Of a DNA stretch of 10,370 nucleotides, positions 7,662-10,370 are shown piece by piece. The stretch comes from Kineosporiaceae bacterium (lineage in GTDB: Bacteria > Actinomycetota > Actinomycetes > Actinomycetales > Angustibacteraceae), in NCBI GenBank assembly GCA_027345905.1, contig DAIETC010000046.1:1-10370 (forward strand). Reading direction: 5' to 3'. The position numbers and the translations under genes are program-made. The notes under the pieces are model-generated. The model was not told the origin of the DNA and did not search any database. It saw only the letters and a list, made by a program, of their open reading frames with translations. Numbering within the stretch: the first letter of the stretch is position 1; every line of letters begins with the position of its first letter.

Positions 7662-8396
7662 GTGCCGACTGTGAGCCTGCTCGTGATCGCCGTAGCGGTC
7701 GGGCTGCTCATCGGATCGGTGGGAGTGGGGGGTGTCCTGCTGGCCCCGGCACTGGTGGCGCTGGGCGTGATGTCCGCGCACCAGGCCACCGCAACCAGCA
7801 CCTGGGCGTTCCTGTTCACGGGCGTGGTGGGCACGGTGGCCTATGCCCGAGCCCGCACCATCGCCTGGGGAACCCTCGCGCGGCTGGTCCTCGGCGTCGT
7901 CCCCGGCGCCTTCCTCGGCGCGCGGGTCAACGCGCTGCTCAGCGGCGCACTCGTTCTCGGTCTGCTCGGTCTGCTGACGCTCCTGGTCGGCGCATATCAG
8001 CTGGTTCCCCGTTCGGCCAGCGGGCGGGAGGTCACACTTCGCACTCCAGTGTGGGTCGTGATCGGCGCGGTCGTCGGTTTCGGGTCGGCGTTGACCGGCA
8101 CCGGAGGACCGGTGCTGCTGGTCCCTCTGCTGCTCGCCCTGGACGTCGCGCCGCTGGCCGCCGTGGCGCTGAGCCAGGCGGTGCAGCTGCCGGTCGTGGC
8201 GGCGGCATCGCTCGGGTACGCGCAGGCCGGGCTCACCGACGTCCGCCTGGGCAGTGTGCTCGGTGTGCTCGCGGCGGCCGGCACGCTCGTGGGAGCCCTG
8301 TGCGCTCCACGGTTGAACGCTGACCGGCTGTGCCAGCTCGTGGCCGTTGCCTGCGTCGGGGTGGGCCTGTTTCTCCTGGTGCGGGCGGCCTTCTGA
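7662..8396 (+). CDS. TauE/SafE family permease (probable anion/sulfite exporter type)
   Basis: The 244-residue protein is almost entirely hydrophobic, with about eight membrane segments (roughly 4-34, 45-63, 69-88, 91-115, 129-160, 163-186, 195-216, 222-242). It shows the two-fold internal repeat of the TauE/SafE family: GLLIGSVGVGGVLLAPALV in the first half and GFGSALTGTGGPVLLVPLLL in the second, each followed by a segment rich in small residues (SAHQATATS; AAVALSQAVQLP). Members are linked to transport of sulfite, sulfoacetate or other sulfur compounds, but specificity cannot be read from sequence, and no sulfur-metabolism genes are nearby. The start is the GTG at 7662, chosen because GGGAG (7652-7656) stands five bases upstream; a second in-frame GTG at 7671 is the alternative. 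The frame is open far upstream, but that part is antisense to the phosphoesterase gene and is not coding. A short overlapping upstream frame is described in the findings. Confidence 0.9.
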   Translation: MPTVSLLVIAVAVGLLIGSVGVGGVLLAPALVALGVMSAHQATATSTWAFLFTGVVGTVAYARARTIAWGTLARLVLGVVPGAFLGARVNALLSGALVLGLLGLLTLLVGAYQLVPRSASGREVTLRTPVWVVIGAVVGFGSALTGTGGPVLLVPLLLALDVAPLAAVALSQAVQLPVVAAASLGYAQAGLTDVRLGSVLGVLAAAGTLVGALCAPRLNADRLCQLVAVACVGVGLFLLVRAAF

Positions 8397-8420
8397 CGGG
8401 CGCGTCGAGCGCCGCGCCGC

Positions 8421-8426
8421 TAGCGT
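8421..8426 (+). promoter_or_regulatory. Putative -10 element (TAGCGT) of the hemerythrin gene
   Basis: TAGCGT lies 32 bases ahead of the GTG at 8459, giving a leader of about 25 bases that includes AGGAG at 8449-8453. It is just after the stop of the TauE/SafE gene, so the hemerythrin gene probably has its own promoter besides any read-through. The -35 is not clear. Confidence 0.35.
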
Positions 8427-8458
8427 GACGGCACATCCGCACCGACCTAGGAGCGCCC

Positions 8459-8959
8459 GTGTCGACCGACGCCATCGTCTTGCTCAAGGCGGACCACAAG
8501 CAGATCCGCTCGCTGTTCCGCGAGTTCAGCAAGGCCGGCGACGGCGCGACCGCGACCAAGGGCCGGCTGGTGCAGCAGATCCTCGAGCTGCTCACTGCGC
8601 ACACCTACATCGAGAACGAGGTCATGTACCCACGGGTGCGCGCCCTGCTGCCCGAGCTGGAGGACGACGTCCTGGAGTCCTACGAGGAGCACCACGTGGC
8701 GGACGTGCTGTGCGCCGAGCTCGCCGCGATGTCGGCGACGGACGAGCGGTTCAGCGCCAAGACCACAGTCCTGATCGAGAACGTGCTGCATCACATGGAC
8801 GAGGAAGAGAACGACTGGTTCCCCAAGGTGCGTGAGAGCCTGGGCCGCAAGCAGCTGCAGGAGATCGGTGCGTCGATGGCGGCGCTGAAGAAGTCCGCGC
8901 CGCGCCACCCGGCGCAGCCCAGCGCACTGAAGAAGACGATCGACGCGGTGCTCGACTGA
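8459..8959 (+). CDS. Hemerythrin-like HHE cation-binding domain protein
   Basis: The 166-residue soluble, helical protein has the spaced His/Glu set of HHE domains: H13 (LLKADHKQIRSLF), H48 with E52 (AHTYIENEVMYPRV), H78 and H79 (YEEHHVADVL), and H111/H112 with E115-E117 (LHHMDEEENDWFPKV). These four helices would hold a di-iron or other metal centre; family members are tied to oxygen, nitric oxide or redox stress, and iron handling. The basic C-terminal tail (RKQLQEIGASMAALKK to the end) is typical of actinobacterial versions. The GTG start at 8459 is set by AGGAG at 8449-8453, five bases upstream. It lies 62 bases after the TauE/SafE gene on the same strand, with its own TAGCGT element between. 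Fold is confident, ligand is inferred. Confidence 0.92.
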   Translation: MSTDAIVLLKADHKQIRSLFREFSKAGDGATATKGRLVQQILELLTAHTYIENEVMYPRVRALLPELEDDVLESYEEHHVADVLCAELAAMSATDERFSAKTTVLIENVLHHMDEEENDWFPKVRESLGRKQLQEIGASMAALKKSAPRHPAQPSALKKTIDAVLD

Positions 8960-8989
8960 CGATTCTCTGCTGACGACTCTCAACTGGCG

Positions 8990-9003
8990 CGGCGTCTTCG
9001 CCG
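8990..9003. terminator. Weak hairpin between convergent hemerythrin and STAS genes
   Basis: CGGCG (8990-8994) and CGCCG (8999-9003) form a five-base stem with a TCTT loop in the 52-base gap between converging stop codons. The position suits a shared terminator, but the stem is short and there is no U-tract. Confidence 0.25.
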
Positions 9004-9011
9004 AGGCCGCC

Positions 9012-9344
9012 TCAGGCCGTGCTGGTGATGGAGAACAGCGGGATCGACCCGGTGATATGCAGCAGATCCATGACGGTGATGGAGGGATCGCGAAGGGCGA
9101 CCTGCTCCTTGCTGCGCATGGCGGCCGCCAACCGCACCATGAACGCGACGCCGACGGAGTCCATGAAGGTCACGCCGGCGGCGTCGATCGTGATGGGCTG
9201 GCCTCGGTCGATGGCGTCGCGGCCGGCATGTTCCAGGTCGTCGCTGAGCATCCGGTCTACCTCGCCTACCAGGACGATGAGGGTCCTGACCTCGTCGAAG
9301 AACACGCTCACCGCGCCGGTGTCGAGCTCTTCGTCTTGGGGCAT
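9012..9344 (-). CDS. STAS-domain anti-sigma factor antagonist
   Basis: The 110-residue protein is a stand-alone STAS domain of the SpoIIAA/RsbV type: beta strands (TLIVLVGEVD), a helix (LSDDLEHAGRDAIDRG), the strand ITIDAAGVTF, then MDSVGVAFMVRL, in which S63 is the expected phosphoserine just after the conserved aspartate, and a final strand-helix (QVALRDPSITVMDLLHITG). Such proteins are phosphorylated by an anti-sigma kinase and, when unphosphorylated, release a sigma factor. No kinase, phosphatase or sigma gene is in the window, so its partner is unknown. The start is uncertain: I use the ATG at 9344, but in-frame GTG codons at 9350 and 9359 are possible and none has a good Shine-Dalgarno. 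TTGAAT (complement of 9351-9356) six bases before the ATG would fit a leaderless transcript. Confidence 0.88.
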   Translation of the reverse strand: MPQDEELDTGAVSVFFDEVRTLIVLVGEVDRMLSDDLEHAGRDAIDRGQPITIDAAGVTFMDSVGVAFMVRLAAAMRSKEQVALRDPSITVMDLLHITGSIPLFSITSTA

Positions 9345-9374
9345 GCACACATTCAACACGGTCTGCGAGCCGTT

Positions 9375-9400
9375 CCCTTCGCGAGCACACCTCGCAAGGG
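9375..9400. repeat. Inverted repeat in the STAS / coiled-coil divergent region
   Basis: CCCTTCGCGAG (9375-9385) and CTCGCAAGGG (9391-9400) are complementary over ten pairs with one extra C at 9380 and a five-base spacer CACAC. It lies 31 bases upstream of the STAS gene start and well before the proposed promoter of the coiled-coil gene. It might be a protein-binding dyad rather than an RNA hairpin; function is unknown. Confidence 0.5.
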
Positions 9401-9496
9401 CGCCTGCGCTCGCGCAAGCTCGCCGTTTGGGCGTGTCGCGAGAGCAGATGCGCTTCGTCCCGTGCCACTATTTCGCTGGGACTTGTGTGACAGGTG

Positions 9497-9525
9497 TTCC
9501 CATTGGGGCGTTTGTCGCCTACGCT
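9497..9525 (+). promoter_or_regulatory. Putative promoter of the secreted coiled-coil gene
   Basis: TTCCCA (9497-9502, four of six matches to TTGACA) and TACGCT (9520-9525, TANNNT type) are separated by exactly 17 bases. Transcription would start near 9532, leaving a leader of about 59 bases that contains the hairpin at 9548-9584. Consensus match only. Confidence 0.4.
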
Positions 9526-9547
9526 CGTCGAGCGCGCCTGACCCCAG

Positions 9548-9585
9548 GCCGTCGACGGCTCCGCCGTCGTGCCCGACGGCGGAGG
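9548..9585 (+). promoter_or_regulatory. Leader hairpins that can mask or free the ribosome binding site
   Basis: An 11-base perfect stem (9559-9569 with 9574-9584, loop TGCC) places CTCC opposite the GGAG of the Shine-Dalgarno (GGAGG, 9581-9585). Upstream, a 12-base palindrome GCCGTCGACGGC (9548-9559) supplies CGACGGC (9553-9559), which can instead pair with GCCGTCG (9563-9569) and leave the Shine-Dalgarno free. The four arms GCCGTCG / CGACGGC / GCCGTCG / CGACGGC thus allow mutually exclusive folds. The complementarity is directly seen; regulatory use is inferred. Confidence 0.5.
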
Positions 9586-9590
9586 TCCAG

Positions 9591-10370
9591 GTGCGCACTC
9601 GACCCGCGCGGCGTCTGAGCGCCGCTTTGGCGGTGGCCGGCGTCGTCGTGGCCGGGTGGGCGCCGGCGGTGGCCCGCGCCGATCCGACCTACCCCTCCGC
9701 CCAGCAGGTGGCTGCCGCCAAGGCGCGTGTGGGCGCCACGGCGGGGGCCGTCGCCGGCCTGCAGGCAACGTTGATGGTGGCCCAGGCGCAGCTGGCCCAG
9801 CTGCAGACCCAGGCCCAGATCGCCGCCGAGGCCTATGACCGGGCCCAGGTCGAGATGGACGCGCGGACCGCGCAGGCGACGGCCGCCCGCGCGCAGGCCG
9901 ATCAGGCCGCGCGGTCCGCAGGGATCGCGCAAGACCGGGTGGGGCAGCTGGCCGTCGACACGTACATCACCGGAGCCGGCCTGGGCGGCCTGGAGGTGTT
10001 CTTGTCGAACCAGGGCCCGCAGAGCCTGCTGGATCGCGCCGCCGGGGCCCAGCTCGCCAGCCAGCTCACGCACGCCACCCTGGAACGTGCCTCGGCAGCC
10101 CAGGTCGTGGCGACCTTGATGCGACACACGGCCGACCTCGCGTTGGCGCGCCAGCAGGCTGCGGCCGAGCGGCTGGCACAGGCCCGCCGGGTCGTCCAAG
10201 CCCAGGTGGCCGCGGCGCAGGCGCAGACGACGGCTTTGGCCCGCACCCGCCAGCAGACGATCGTGCAGCTCGCGGCGCTGACGCACACCTCCATCGCCTT
10301 GTCGAACGCTCTCCAGGCCGGCCTGGAAGCAGCGGCCGTGGCGCGCGCCGCGGCGATCCGCGCGGCAGCC
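9591..10370 (+). CDS. Secreted coiled-coil protein, probable N-terminal part of an NlpC/P60-type peptidoglycan hydrolase (partial)
   Basis: The frame starts at a GTG at 9591, five bases after GGAGG, and stays open for 260 codons to the window edge. Residues 1-30 are a signal peptide: basic RTRPARRLS, hydrophobic core, and APAVARA before D31. Residues about 37-120 and 160-260 are Ala/Gln/Arg-rich with coiled-coil periodicity. Between them lies a segment resembling the CwlO/RipA/PcsB hinge (RVGQLAVDTYITGAGLGGLEVFLSNQGPQ split around 121-149, then SLLDRAAGAQL). In RipA-like proteins this region inhibits or localises a C-terminal NlpC/P60 endopeptidase that cuts peptidoglycan during division. The catalytic domain would be beyond the edge, so the enzyme call is inferred from the N-terminal half; a different C-terminal domain (e.g. 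M23 peptidase) is possible. Its leader contains the ribosome-site hairpin described separately. Confidence 0.75.
   Translation, partial: MRTRPARRLSAALAVAGVVVAGWAPAVARADPTYPSAQQVAAAKARVGATAGAVAGLQATLMVAQAQLAQLQTQAQIAAEAYDRAQVEMDARTAQATAARAQADQAARSAGIAQDRVGQLAVDTYITGAGLGGLEVFLSNQGPQSLLDRAAGAQLASQLTHATLERASAAQVVATLMRHTADLALARQQAAAERLAQARRVVQAQVAAAQAQTTALARTRQQTIVQLAALTHTSIALSNALQAGLEAAAVARAAAIRAAA

Noticed and set aside
9400..9590. A ydaO-type (cyclic di-AMP) riboswitch upstream of the hydrolase-like gene
   Set aside because: Such switches often precede cell-wall hydrolase genes, but I do not see the conserved core segments, and the proposed transcript leader is only about 59 bases.
8980..9768. 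Minus-strand open frame of 262 codons over the STAS gene and the following gap
   Set aside because: Translation is Arg/Pro-rich and overlaps two supported genes plus the regulatory gap; no motif.

Overview
The window is high-GC DNA with the hallmarks of an actinobacterial chromosome: GTG starts are common, Shine-Dalgarno sequences are strong (AAGGAGG, AGGAG, GGAGG), some transcripts look leaderless, -10 elements are of the TANNNT type (TAGCGT, TAACAT, TACGCT), and the nadC product aligns residue for residue with mycobacterial quinolinate phosphoribosyltransferase. Genus cannot be fixed from sequence alone. I see no phage genes, transposase, CRISPR array, tRNA or rRNA; this looks like ordinary chromosomal core plus envelope and stress genes.

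Layout. At the left edge a DUF805 membrane protein (minus strand) runs off the window. Upstream of it on the same strand is nrtR (572-1285), the Nudix-related repressor of NAD synthesis. It faces away from a tightly coupled nadA-nadB-nadC operon (1351-4900), the complete de novo route from aspartate to nicotinate mononucleotide. A 25-bp imperfect dyad (1311-1335) in the 65-bp divergent gap is the obvious candidate NrtR operator. NadA makes quinolinate from the iminoaspartate that NadB produces, and NadC converts quinolinate to NaMN. Each junction (nadA/nadB, nadB/nadC) is a 4-base GTGA overlap, which suggests translational coupling.

A long GC-rich hairpin (4907-4955) separates the operon from a convergent, secreted beta-propeller plus phosphoesterase fusion protein (4965-7493, minus). 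Divergent from that is a TauE/SafE-family permease (7662-8396), then a hemerythrin-like HHE protein (8459-8959). Convergent to the latter is a small STAS-domain anti-sigma-factor antagonist (9012-9344, minus). After a divergent intergenic region containing two notable inverted repeats, the window ends inside a secreted coiled-coil protein (9591 to the edge) that resembles the N-terminal half of CwlO/RipA-type peptidoglycan hydrolases.

The most interesting points are the regulatory DNA: the NrtR dyad over both nrtR and nadA control regions, the degenerate Nudix box of NrtR, and a four-armed alternative RNA fold that can hide the ribosome binding site of the last gene. I did not find a convincing undescribed multi-gene system; most of the window is well explained by known families.
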